From Sphingomonas sanxanigenens DSM 19645 = NX02 (GTDB lineage Bacteria > Pseudomonadota > Alphaproteobacteria > Sphingomonadales > Sphingomonadaceae): a DNA stretch of 64,000 bases. Shown here one piece after another: positions 29,163 through 37,492 of the stretch (the first letter of the stretch is position 1; each line of letters starts with the position of its first letter). Made by a program: the position numbers and the translations under genes. Below the pieces are notes generated by a model. It saw only the letters and a program-made list of their open reading frames with translations. It made no database searches and was not told where the DNA came from. The stretch is from assembly GCF_000512205.2 (NCBI RefSeq), contig NZ_CP006644.1, forward strand, positions 5,160,501-5,224,500, given 5' to 3'.

Positions 29163-29906
29163 ATGCTGAAGATCGAAAACCTCCACGCCGAAATCGACGG
29201 CAAGCCGATCCTCAAGGGGCTGACGCTCAGCCTCAACGCGGGCGAGATCCACGCGATCATGGGCCCCAACGGCGCGGGCAAGTCGACGCTGGCCTACACG
29301 CTCGGCGGCCGCCCCGGTTACGAAGTGACCGGCGGTACGGTGGACTTCAACGGTGCCGACCTGCTCGACATGGCGCCGCACGAGCGCGCCGCCGCCGGCC
29401 TGTTCCTCGGCTTCCAATATCCGGTCGAGATCCCCGGCGTCTCCAACGTCCAGTTCCTGCGCGAGGCGCTCAATGCGCAGCGCAGGGGCCGCGGTGAGCC
29501 GGCGCTGTCGGGCGCCGAGTTCCTCCGCGTCGCGCGCACCCAGGCCGATGCGCTGGGGCTGGCGCAGGACATGCTCAAGCGGGCGGTGAATGTCGGTTTC
29601 TCGGGCGGCGAGAAGAAGCGCGCCGAGATGGTGCAGATGGGGATCATCGATCCCAGGCTGGCGATCCTCGACGAAACCGACAGCGGCCTCGACATCGACG
29701 CGCTGCGCGTGGTGGGCGACGGCATCAACCGGATCATGCGCAAGCCCGACAAGGCGGTGCTGCTGATCACCCATTATCAGCGCCTGCTCGACTATGTGAA
29801 GCCGGACTTCGTCCATGTGCTGAGCGCCGGCCGCATCGTCCGCTCGGGCGGCCCCGAACTGGCGCTGGAGCTGGAGCGCGAGGGCTATCGGGACATCGCG
29901 GCGTGA
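29163..29906 (+). CDS. sufC: Fe-S cluster assembly ATPase SufC
   Basis: Soluble ABC-type ATPase of the SufBCD scaffold, 247 residues. Walker A GPNGAGKSTLAYTL, signature FSGGEKKRAEMVQM, Walker B LAILDETDSGLDIDAL and the switch His in LLITHYQRLLDY are all present. Start at ATG 29163 (MLKIENLHAEIDG). The open frame further upstream is translated repeat and not likely used. Its stop overlaps the sufD GTG (GTGA). Confidence 0.97.
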   Translation: MLKIENLHAEIDGKPILKGLTLSLNAGEIHAIMGPNGAGKSTLAYTLGGRPGYEVTGGTVDFNGADLLDMAPHERAAAGLFLGFQYPVEIPGVSNVQFLREALNAQRRGRGEPALSGAEFLRVARTQADALGLAQDMLKRAVNVGFSGGEKKRAEMVQMGIIDPRLAILDETDSGLDIDALRVVGDGINRIMRKPDKAVLLITHYQRLLDYVKPDFVHVLSAGRIVRSGGPELALELEREGYRDIAA

Positions 29907-30655
29907 TCGACACCGCCCTTCCCACCCGCAAGGCCGAGGCGTGGCGCTACAGCGACGTCGATGCGCTCGCCGGCATCTGGCCGACCCCCGGCGCCGAGAT
30001 CATCTCGGTGCCCGCCGGCGAATCGGTGTCGCGCCTGATCATCCAGGACGCGCCCACCGACGCGCCGATCGTGCAGGATTATGAAGTCGTCCTCGCCGCC
30101 GGCGCCACGGCGACCTTCCACATCCTCAACGCCGGCGGGCGGCTGGGCCGGATCGCGATCGACGTGACGTTGCACGAAGGCGCGCATTTCGAGCTGGGCG
30201 CGGCGATGCTGGGCAGTGGGCAGCAGACGGTGGAGATCGTCACCACCGTCACCCATGCCGAGCCCAATGCGACCAGCAACCAGGTGGTCCGCTCGATCCT
30301 CGGCGGGCGGGCGACGGGCAATTATCTCGGCAAGGTCGCGGTCGCGCGCGATGCGCAGAAGACCGATGCCAGCCAGTCGGTGAAGGCGATGCTGCTCGAT
30401 CGCACCGCGACCGCCAACGCCAAGCCCGAACTGGAGATCTTCGCGGACGATGTGAAGTGCGCGCATGGCGCCACCGTCGGCGAACTGGACGCACAGGCTT
30501 TGTTCTACCTCGCCAGCCGCGGCCTGCCTCCGGCCGAGGCGAAGCGGCTGCTGCTGGAGGCGTTCGTCGCCGCGGTGTTCGCGGATATCCCGGACGAGGC
30601 GGACAAGGCGAAGGTCGATGCGGCATTGGCCAAGGCGCTGGAGTCTTTGCTGTGA
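29903..30655 (+). CDS. sufD: Fe-S cluster assembly protein SufD
   Basis: Short SufD of 250 residues, a beta-helix partner of SufB in the SufBCD complex. The N-terminus MIDTALPTRKAEAWRYSDVDAL matches the KxEAWRYT region of SufD proteins, and the C-terminal FADDVKCAHGATVGELDAQALFYLASRGL is typical, including the conserved Cys-x-His. GTG start at 29903 overlaps sufC; its stop overlaps the sufS GTG in the same GTGA form. Confidence 0.95.
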   Translation: MIDTALPTRKAEAWRYSDVDALAGIWPTPGAEIISVPAGESVSRLIIQDAPTDAPIVQDYEVVLAAGATATFHILNAGGRLGRIAIDVTLHEGAHFELGAAMLGSGQQTVEIVTTVTHAEPNATSNQVVRSILGGRATGNYLGKVAVARDAQKTDASQSVKAMLLDRTATANAKPELEIFADDVKCAHGATVGELDAQALFYLASRGLPPAEAKRLLLEAFVAAVFADIPDEADKAKVDAALAKALESLL

Positions 30656-31938
30656 CGAGGGCAACCAAGCCGTTCGTGCCGAGCGAAGTCGAGGCTCATG
30701 GTATGCGCGCCCAAAGTCCCTCGACTTCGCTCGGGACGAACGGTGCTGCACTGGATCACCTGTCCGACTTCCCCGCCATCCCCGCCGGCTGGGCCTATCT
30801 CGACACCGCCGCCACCGCGCAGAAGCCGCGCCCGGTGATCGCCGCGATCGATGCCGCCTATGCGCAGACCTATGCGACGGTCCATCGCGGCGTCTATGCG
30901 CGCTCGGCGGACATGACGCTGGCGTATGAGGCCGCGCGTCGTCGCGTTGCCGGCTTCATCGGTGCGGCGTCCGAGAACGAGATCGTCTTCGTCCGCGGCG
31001 CGACCGAGGGGATCAACCTCGTCGCGCAGAGCTGGGGGCTTTCGCACCTCAAGCCCGGCGACCGCGTACTGCTGTCGATGCTCGAGCATCACAGCAACAT
31101 CGTGCCGTGGCAGCTCATCCAGGAGCGCACCGGCATCGTCATCGACGCCTGCCCGCTGACCGAGGATGGCCGCATCGATCTCGACGCGGCGGAAGCGATG
31201 CTGACGCCGGCGCACAAGCTGGTCGCGCTCGCACATGTCTCCAACGTGCTCGGCTCGATCCTCGACGTGAAGCGCGCCGCGAAGCTGGCGCATGCCGTGG
31301 GCGCGAAGCTGCTGCTCGACGGCTGCCAGGCGGTACCGCGGCTGCCGGTGAATGTCGGCGAGATCGGCTGCGACTTCTACGTTTTCTCCGGCCACAAGCT
31401 TTACGGCCCGACCGGCATCGGCGTGCTGTGGGCGCGCGCCGAATTCCTAGATGCGATGCCGCCCTGGCAGGGCGGCGGCGCGATGATCGACCGGGTGAGC
31501 TTCAGCGGCACGACCTATGCCCCGCCGCCGGCACGGTTCGAGGCGGGGACGCCGCACATCGTCGGCACGCTCGGCCTCCACGCCGCGATCGACTATGTCG
31601 AGGCGATCGGCCTGCCGGCGATCCATGCGCATGAGACCGCGCTGGTGACGGCGGCGCGCGAGATGCTGGGCGCGCAGAACAGCGTGCGGCTGTTCGGACC
31701 CGATGATTCGGCGGGGATCGTCAGCTTCGCGATCGAAGGGGTGCATCCGCACGACATCGGCACCATATTGGACGAGAACCAGGTGGCGATCCGCGCCGGG
31801 CATCACTGCGCCCAGCCGCTGATGGAGCATCTGGGCGTGCCGGCGACTGCGCGAGCGAGCTTCGGCGTGTACAACAATCTCAAGGATGTCGAGCGGCTCG
31901 CCGCTGGCATCGAGCGGGTGGCGAGAATATTCGGATGA
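30652..31938 (+). CDS. sufS: cysteine desulfurase SufS
   Basis: PLP enzyme that takes sulfur from cysteine for the Suf machinery, 428 residues from GTG 30652. The PLP Lys is in FSGHKLYGPTGIGVLW, and the catalytic Cys in IRAGHHCAQPLMEHLG. Residues about 7-31 (TKPFVPSEVEAHGM ... TSLGTNG) come from an inserted palindrome; normal homology begins at FPAIPAGWAYLDTAATAQKP. An alternative ATG at 30703 inside the palindrome has a gagg RBS. The GTG overlapping sufD matches the sufC-sufD junction, so it is probably the ancestral start. Confidence 0.94.
   Translation: MTRATKPFVPSEVEAHGMRAQSPSTSLGTNGAALDHLSDFPAIPAGWAYLDTAATAQKPRPVIAAIDAAYAQTYATVHRGVYARSADMTLAYEAARRRVAGFIGAASENEIVFVRGATEGINLVAQSWGLSHLKPGDRVLLSMLEHHSNIVPWQLIQERTGIVIDACPLTEDGRIDLDAAEAMLTPAHKLVALAHVSNVLGSILDVKRAAKLAHAVGAKLLLDGCQAVPRLPVNVGEIGCDFYVFSGHKLYGPTGIGVLWARAEFLDAMPPWQGGGAMIDRVSFSGTTYAPPPARFEAGTPHIVGTLGLHAAIDYVEAIGLPAIHAHETALVTAAREMLGAQNSVRLFGPDDSAGIVSFAIEGVHPHDIGTILDENQVAIRAGHHCAQPLMEHLGVPATARASFGVYNNLKDVERLAAGIERVARIFG
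30670..30743. repeat. 25-bp palindromic repeat translated at the SufS N-terminus
   Basis: Arms 30670-30694 and 30719-30743 are reverse complements at 24 of 25 positions (left arm begins ccgttcgtgccgagcgaagt), with 24 bases between. This family, with a cgagcgaagtcga core, differs from the C/G-run family in uvrA. It lies within the sufS reading frame. Confidence 0.85.
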
Positions 31939-32387
31939 GCGAAGGCAACGGCATCAGGATCGACGAGGTCGAGCATGTGGCGCCCCCGCCCAAGGCGCGG
32001 GTGGACGAGGAGGGCGCGCGCAAGCGCGACTATCTCGACGGCTTCCTCACCACCACGCCCGAGGAGCTCGGCGCGGGGGAGCCCGGCGGCGACGTCTATG
32101 ACGGCGTGATCGAGGCGCTGAAGGAGATTTTCGACCCCGAGATTCCGGTCAACATCTACGATCTCGGCCTGATCTACGGCGTCGACATCAGCGGTGGCCA
32201 TGCCGTGGTGACGATGACGCTGACCACGCCGCATTGCCCGGTCGCCGAATCGATGCCCGGTGAAGTCGAACTGCGCGTCGGCGCGGTTCCGGGTGTCGGC
32301 AGCGCCGAGGTCAACCTCGTCTGGGATCCGCCCTGGGATCCGCAGAAGATGTCCGACGAAGCCAAGCTGGAGCTCGGAATGCTATGA
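31935..32387 (+). CDS. sufT: SUF assembly protein of the MIP18/DUF59 family (SufT-like)
   Basis: 150 residues; DUF59 domain (about 55-145) with EIFDPEIPVNIYDLGLIYGVDI and the conserved Cys in TTPHCPVAESMPGEV. Proteins of this kind in suf operons help Fe-S maturation or transfer. The N-terminal 50 residues are charged and probably flexible. Overlaps sufS and sufA by ATGA junctions. Confidence 0.92.
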   Translation: MSEGNGIRIDEVEHVAPPPKARVDEEGARKRDYLDGFLTTTPEELGAGEPGGDVYDGVIEALKEIFDPEIPVNIYDLGLIYGVDISGGHAVVTMTLTTPHCPVAESMPGEVELRVGAVPGVGSAEVNLVWDPPWDPQKMSDEAKLELGML

Positions 32388-32740
32388 GCGACGTCAAGAC
32401 CCGCACCCGTCCCGCCGCGATCCTGCTGACCCCCTCCGCCGAGGCGCGCATCACGCATCTGATGGCGCAGGCCCCCGAAGACGCGATCGGCGTCAAGCTT
32501 TCGACGCCCCGCCGCGGCTGTTCGGGCCTTGCCTATTCGGTCGATTATGTGAGCGAGGCCAATGGCTTCGACGAGCGCATCGAGACGCCCGGCGGCACCT
32601 TCTTCGTCGACGGCGCATCGATCCTCTACCTGATCGGCAGCACGATGGACTGGGTGGAGGATGATTTCACCGCCGGCTTCGTGTTCAACAATCCCAACGC
32701 CAAGGGCAGCTGCGGCTGCGGCGAGAGCTTTACGGTCTGA
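32384..32740 (+). CDS. sufA: A-type Fe-S carrier protein (SufA/IscA family)
   Basis: 118-residue HesB/IscA-type carrier that delivers clusters to target proteins. The three conserved cysteines are present in RRGCSGLAYSVDY and KGSCGCGESF. It is the last gene of the suf operon, overlapping sufT by four bases. No clear terminator follows before the convergent LysR gene, whose stop is 46 bases away. Confidence 0.95.
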   Translation: MSDVKTRTRPAAILLTPSAEARITHLMAQAPEDAIGVKLSTPRRGCSGLAYSVDYVSEANGFDERIETPGGTFFVDGASILYLIGSTMDWVEDDFTAGFVFNNPNAKGSCGCGESFTV

Positions 32741-32786
32741 TTGCTGCGGCGCTGGGTTCGAAGATCATCCCTCTCCGTGTAGTGCC

Positions 32787-33788
32787 TCAAGCGCGCACCT
32801 CCGCCACCGGCGCATGCCAGGCCGGCGGCACCAGCGCCACGCCCGGATCCATCGGTAGCGAACGGACCGGGCGCGCGGTGATCGCACGCGCCTGTGCCGC
32901 GGCGGTCGGCCGGAACAACGCCCGATCGCGCGCGACCAGCGCCTCGATCGCGCTCATCAGCACGCGCACGCGCGGATAGCCCGCCAGATCCTTGTGCACC
33001 GCCAGCCAATAGGTGCGCTCGAACATCGCCTCCGCCGCCAGCACGCGTTCAAGCGGCGGGGTGGCGTCCGCGACGAAGCAGGGCAAGGCAGCCAGCGCAT
33101 AGCCGCCCAGCGCCGCGCCCAATTGCGCGGTCATGCTCGTCGTGCGGTAGCGCACGCTCTCTTCGGCAACGCCGGACAGCATGTCCAGTTCGGGGGTGAA
33201 CAGCAATTCCCGGATATAGCCGCACCAGGTTTCGCCCGACAGATCGTCGCGGCTCGCCGGGCGGTCCCGCAGCGCGAAATAGGCGGGCGATGCGTAGACG
33301 CCGAATTCGAGGTCGGTGAGCTTCTTGTAGCGGACGTCGCCGGTGACCGGCCGATCGAGGCAGATCACGAGGTCGACCTCGCGCGCGGCCAGCGAGAAGG
33401 ATCGCGGCAGCGCGACCAGCTCGATCTCCAGCCCCGGATGCGCGCTGGTCAGTGCGCACAGCCTGGGCGCGAGATAATGCGCGCCGAATTCCTCGGTGGT
33501 GCCGATCCGGACCGGCCCCTCGATGCGGTCGCGCTCACCCGACAGGCTGAGGATCTCGCGCAATATGATCGATTCGAGCTTCTCGGCGGATGCCTTGAGC
33601 TTCGCGCCTTCGGCGGTCAGCGAGAGCCGGCGGCCGGCGCGCTCGAACAACTGGACGCCCGCCTCGCGCTCCAGCCGCGCGATGCGTCGGCTGATCGTCG
33701 AATGATCGAGGCAAAGCATGTTGGTCGCCCCGATCATCGTGCCCTCACGCGCCACATGAAGGAAAATGCGGATGTCGCTCCATTCCAT
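32787..33788 (-). CDS. LysR-family transcriptional regulator
   Basis: 333 residues. An N-terminal winged helix (MEWSDIRIFLHVAREGTMIGATNMLCLDHSTISRRIARLEREAG) is followed by a periplasmic-binding-type effector domain. Start set at ATG 33788, where the LysR domain begins. The gene is convergent with sufA and divergent from the GFA-family gene. Target and effector are unknown. Confidence 0.9.
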   Translation of the reverse strand: MEWSDIRIFLHVAREGTMIGATNMLCLDHSTISRRIARLEREAGVQLFERAGRRLSLTAEGAKLKASAEKLESIILREILSLSGERDRIEGPVRIGTTEEFGAHYLAPRLCALTSAHPGLEIELVALPRSFSLAAREVDLVICLDRPVTGDVRYKKLTDLEFGVYASPAYFALRDRPASRDDLSGETWCGYIRELLFTPELDMLSGVAEESVRYRTTSMTAQLGAALGGYALAALPCFVADATPPLERVLAAEAMFERTYWLAVHKDLAGYPRVRVLMSAIEALVARDRALFRPTAAAQARAITARPVRSLPMDPGVALVPPAWHAPVAEVRA

Positions 33789-34144
33789 CGATCGCTCCGG
33801 TTCTGGCCTGGTCGACGACATCGGTGCCGGCGATGGGCGCGACCCGGACGCAACGATGGGAGCCGCGCCCGGGCCGGTGCCGCGCGCCGAGCGGCCGCCA
33901 AAAGCGGCGGTTCCGATCGGCCGCATCGGTAAGAGAGGCTTATCGAAGGCGGTCCATCCTGGCCCGTAAATTGAGGTTAAGGCCGGTTGTCCCGCGATCC
34001 GCCGGTGGTTTCGCCCCGCAAAGCATGATGCCGGCCAGCGTCGGGCGGCGCGGGGCGATTCTGCACAAGCCCCGTTCCTTATCTTCGATTGTCGCCGGGC
34101 CCGATCGGGCGACACTGGCCCTCCGACAAGGAGGACGGTATTTC
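33789..34144. other. divergent regulatory gap with palindrome
   Basis: Gap of 356 bases between the LysR start and the GFA-family start. I see no gene. An imperfect palindrome, tgtcgcc (34090-34096) with ggcgaca (34108-34114), lies about 30 bases before the GFA ATG and could be an operator; a good RBS (aaggagg) follows. Confidence 0.45.
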
Positions 34145-34558
34145 ATGGCGAAGAAGCACACGGCGCGATGCGCCTGCGGAACGGTTACGTTCGCGTTCGA
34201 CACCGATCCCGATTTCATCGCGGTCTGCCACTGCCTCGACTGCAAGAAGGCGTCGGGCGGAGAGGCCGCGACCTGGTTCGGCATCCCCGAGGATGATTTC
34301 ACGCTGACCGGCGGCAGAACCAGCGCCTTTTCCTACGTCGCGGACTCGGGCCAGACGCTCGACCGGAATTTCTGCCCGCAATGCGGCGCACGACTCTACA
34401 CCAGCAACCTCCAGAGCTTTCCCGGGCTGGTATTCGTCCAGCTCGGCAGCCTCGACGACCCCTCGTTCATCACCCCCAAGCTGGAAATGTATGTGAAGCG
34501 CCGCCTGCCATGGGTGACGCCGCTCGACATGCCGCAGTTCGAGGCGATGCCGGATTGA
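34145..34558 (+). CDS. GFA family protein (CENP-V/GFA zinc fold)
   Basis: 137 residues. The zinc-binding cysteines of the glutathione-dependent formaldehyde-activating (GFA) fold are seen: RCACGTVTF, VCHCLDCKKASGG and FCPQCGARLY. Family members bind glutathione adducts or have unknown activity. Preceded by a strong RBS (aaggaggacggtatttc then ATG). The function beyond the fold is not predictable. Confidence 0.9.
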   Translation: MAKKHTARCACGTVTFAFDTDPDFIAVCHCLDCKKASGGEAATWFGIPEDDFTLTGGRTSAFSYVADSGQTLDRNFCPQCGARLYTSNLQSFPGLVFVQLGSLDDPSFITPKLEMYVKRRLPWVTPLDMPQFEAMPD

Positions 34559-34697
34559 CTGCGGTCACATCTATTCACCGCCATTTACCCGCGGGCACCG
34601 CGCCGTTGGCTTATCATCCCGCCGGGGAAGCAGGCCGCGGCCGCATGGCGCGCACGTCCGCCCGTTCACCGATCGAACCGCTCTGCCAGGAGGTCAT

Positions 34698-35495
34698 ATG
34701 TCCAAGCGAATCGTGCTCATCGTCGGCTCAAACGCGACCCGGATCGAGATCCAGGGCGGCGGCACCGGGCCCACCGGCCAATATCTGAACGAGACGGTGG
34801 TGCCCGCGATGGCGCTGATCGATGCCGGCTACGACATCGTGCTCGCCACGCCGGACGGCAGCAGGCCGTTCATCGATCCGGCATCCGACAAGGCCGCGCA
34901 TTTCGACGACGAGGCGGCCTACCGGCGCGCCCGCGCCTTCTATGACGACGACCCCGCGATGAACGATGTGAAGACGCTCCGCGCGGTGATCGACGGCGGG
35001 CTGGACCGCTATGCCGGCATGTTCGTGCCGGGCGGCCAGGCGCCGGTCGTGGACCTGATGCAGAGCGAGGCGCTGGGCGAGATCCTGCGCCATTTCCATG
35101 CCGCCGCGAAGCCGACCGCGCTGCTGTGCCACGGACCCATCGCGACGCTGGCGGCGCTGCCGAGAACCAGGGACTATCGCGCCGCGCTGATCGCCGGCGA
35201 TAGCGCCAGGGCGGCCGAGGCCGCGAAGGACTGGCCTTATGAAGGCTATCGGATGACGGTGTTCTCGGCGAGCGAGGAGAAGCCGATCGAGGAACAGATC
35301 CTGCACGGCACGCTCTATTTCACCATGCCCGACGCGCTGGGTGGTGCCGGCGGCATCGTCAGCCGCGGCGATGTGGATTTCGAGCCCTATGTGGTCGAGG
35401 ATCGCGAACTGATCACCGGCCAGAACCCGCGATCGGACCATCCGCTGGCCGCCACGCTGATCGCCGCGCTCGATCGCGCGACCGTGCCGGCCTGA
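34698..35495 (+). CDS. DJ-1/PfpI-type glutamine amidotransferase-like protein
   Basis: 265 residues of the class I amidotransferase-like fold. The nucleophile elbow is ALLCHGPIATLAALP, with FVPGGQAPVVDLMQS upstream. Relatives include DJ-1/PfpI chaperone or glyoxalase-like proteins (Hsp31-like). Good RBS (aggaggtcat then ATG overlap region) before 34698. Convergent with the following LysR gene, 36 bases away. Confidence 0.85.
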   Translation: MSKRIVLIVGSNATRIEIQGGGTGPTGQYLNETVVPAMALIDAGYDIVLATPDGSRPFIDPASDKAAHFDDEAAYRRARAFYDDDPAMNDVKTLRAVIDGGLDRYAGMFVPGGQAPVVDLMQSEALGEILRHFHAAAKPTALLCHGPIATLAALPRTRDYRAALIAGDSARAAEAAKDWPYEGYRMTVFSASEEKPIEEQILHGTLYFTMPDALGGAGGIVSRGDVDFEPYVVEDRELITGQNPRSDHPLAATLIAALDRATVPA

Positions 35496-35531
35496 CGTCC
35501 AAGGCGGCGCGCACCCTCATCCGTCGGGCCC

Positions 35532-36443
35532 TCATCCATCGGGCGCCGCGCCGCCGAAGCGGCGGAACGCGGCAACCAGATGGTCGAACAGCGCGGCGAT
35601 ACGCGGCAGGGCGCGCAGATTCTCGTGCGTGACGATCCAGGTGTCGAGCGTTGCCGCCACCAGATCGGGCAGCACCGCGCAGAGCGCCGGATCGGCCAGC
35701 GCCACCGGGCGCTGCACCACGCCGATGCCGAGCCCCGCGCGGATCGCCGCGAGCTGCGCGGGGTGGCTGTCCGTCCGGATCATGAAGCGGCTGCGATCGA
35801 GATCGGGAAAGACCTGCGCGACGACCGCGAGATCGGATAGCGCGCGATCGGGCCCGATCATGTCGTGCGTGGCGAGATCGGCCAGGGTCACGGGGGTGCC
35901 GCGGCGCGCGAGATAGTCGCGATGCGCGAACAGCCCCAGCGGGATCGACGGCACTTTCGCCGCGACCAGCGCTTCCTGCCGTGGCGGATGCATGCGCACC
36001 GCGATGTCGACCTCCTGTTCGAGCAGGTCGGCCGCGCTGTTGCTGAGCACCAGTTCGATGCGCAGATCGGGATGGCTGCGCCGCAACGGTGCCAGCATCG
36101 CCGGCAGCACCGCGACGCCGACGAAGTCCGAAACGCCGAGGCGGACGACCCCCGCCGGCACATCCACCGCCGCCGATGCGAGGCGCGCGAACGCATCCGA
36201 CGCGTGCGCCATCGCCCGTGCCGCCGCTCCCAGTGCGCGCGCCTGCGCGGTCGGCGTCAGCCCGCGCACCGATCGTGTGAACAAGGTGGTGCCGAGCGCC
36301 TGTTCCAGCGCCGCGACACGCGCGCGGACGGTGGGCTGCGCGACGCCGAGCGCCCGCGCCGCCGCCGACAGGCTGCCACCGTCGAGCACCGCCAGAAAGG
36401 CGCGCTGGTCTTCCCAGTCGATCCGTTGATTCATCATTTTCAT
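35532..36443 (-). CDS. LysR-family transcriptional regulator
   Basis: About 303 residues. Helix-turn-helix at the N-terminus (QRAFLAVLDGGSLSAAARALGVAQPTVRARVAALEQALG) and LysR effector domain (PAGVVRLGVSDFVGVAVLPAML...). Start within a MKMMNQRIDW cluster; ATG 36443 taken, 36434 also possible. Divergent from the NAD(P)-binding protein gene, whose expression it probably controls. Confidence 0.9.
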   Translation of the reverse strand: MKMMNQRIDWEDQRAFLAVLDGGSLSAAARALGVAQPTVRARVAALEQALGTTLFTRSVRGLTPTAQARALGAAARAMAHASDAFARLASAAVDVPAGVVRLGVSDFVGVAVLPAMLAPLRRSHPDLRIELVLSNSAADLLEQEVDIAVRMHPPRQEALVAAKVPSIPLGLFAHRDYLARRGTPVTLADLATHDMIGPDRALSDLAVVAQVFPDLDRSRFMIRTDSHPAQLAAIRAGLGIGVVQRPVALADPALCAVLPDLVAATLDTWIVTHENLRALPRIAALFDHLVAAFRRFGGAAPDG

Positions 36444-36461
36444 GCCAGCCGCTGGAGCTAT

Positions 36462-36480
36462 TTCGACAATATTCTTCGAA
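36462..36480. promoter_or_regulatory. LysR-type palindrome in divergent promoter
   Basis: ttcga (36462-36466) and tcgaa (36476-36480) with nine bases between, in the 75-base gap between the LysR gene and the divergent oxidoreductase-like gene. Its position fits a LysR binding site. Confidence 0.5.
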
Positions 36481-36518
36481 CGCGCCGACCGCCATCCTTC
36501 GCGTGAAGGAGACGAAGA

Positions 36519-37490
36519 ATGGATACGAAACCGACGGCATTGGTGTTGGGCGTGACCGGCGGCATCGGCGGCGCGACCGCGACCGCGCTGCTGCGCCATG
36601 GCTGGAATGTGGTGGCGCTGGTGCGCGATCCGGGCAAAAGGGCGCTGCTGCCGTCCACCGACCCCCTTGCGGGCATTGCCTGGGTGAAGGGCGACGCCGC
36701 CGATCCGGACGCGGTGCGCCGCGCGGCGGCGGGTGCGCAGGCAATCGTCCACGCGGTCAATCCGCCGGGCTATCGGGACTGGGGCCGGCTGGTCCTGCCC
36801 ATGATCGACAGCAGCATCGCCGCAGCCCGTGCCACCGGTGCCCGCATCGTGCTGCCCGGCACGATCTACAATTACGGGCCCGACGCCTTTCCCGATCTGA
36901 TCGAGGATTCGCCGCAGAACCCGTTGACCGAAAAGGGCCGGATCCGCGTCGCGCTCGAACGCCGGCTGGAGGCGGCGAGCATGGGGGGCGTGCCGGTGCT
37001 GATCGTGCGGTTCGGCGACTTCTTCGGCGGCGGATCGGGCAACAACTGGTTCCGGCAGGGGCTGGTGACGCCGGGCAAGCGCCTGGCCGCGATCACCGAT
37101 CCGGGCCGCAAGGGGGTTGGCCATGCCTGGGCCTATCTGCCCGACGCGGCCGAGACGATCGCGCAGTTGCTGGACCGCGCCGATACGCTCGATCGCTTCG
37201 CCCACTTCCACTTCGCCGGCCACTGGGATGCCGATGGCGGCGCGATGATCCGCGCGATCGCGACCGCGCTCGGCCGGCCGGACGTGCCGGTGAAGCGGCT
37301 GCCCTGGCCGCTGCTCGGCCTCGCCGGGGTCGTCCGGCAGATGCCGCGCGAACTCTACCGCATGCGCTATCTGTGGCGCACGCCGATCCGGCTCGACAAC
37401 CGGCGGCTGGTTTCCGTCCTCGGCAGCGAGCCGCACACGCCGCTGGCCGAGGCGGTGAAGACCACGCTCGACGCGCTCGACGTGCGCTGA
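36519..37490 (+). CDS. NAD(P)-binding Rossmann protein (extended SDR/epimerase-like)
   Basis: 323 residues. The dinucleotide loop is LVLGVTGGIGGATATALL, with VHAVNPPGYRDW and a YxxxK-like segment replaced by GTIYNYGPDAFPDL. It resembles atypical extended SDRs of NAD-dependent epimerase type. Substrate unknown. RBS aaggaga precedes ATG 36519. Probably under control of the divergent LysR protein. Confidence 0.82.
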   Translation: MDTKPTALVLGVTGGIGGATATALLRHGWNVVALVRDPGKRALLPSTDPLAGIAWVKGDAADPDAVRRAAAGAQAIVHAVNPPGYRDWGRLVLPMIDSSIAAARATGARIVLPGTIYNYGPDAFPDLIEDSPQNPLTEKGRIRVALERRLEAASMGGVPVLIVRFGDFFGGGSGNNWFRQGLVTPGKRLAAITDPGRKGVGHAWAYLPDAAETIAQLLDRADTLDRFAHFHFAGHWDADGGAMIRAIATALGRPDVPVKRLPWPLLGLAGVVRQMPRELYRMRYLWRTPIRLDNRRLVSVLGSEPHTPLAEAVKTTLDALDVR

Positions 37491-37492
37491 CC

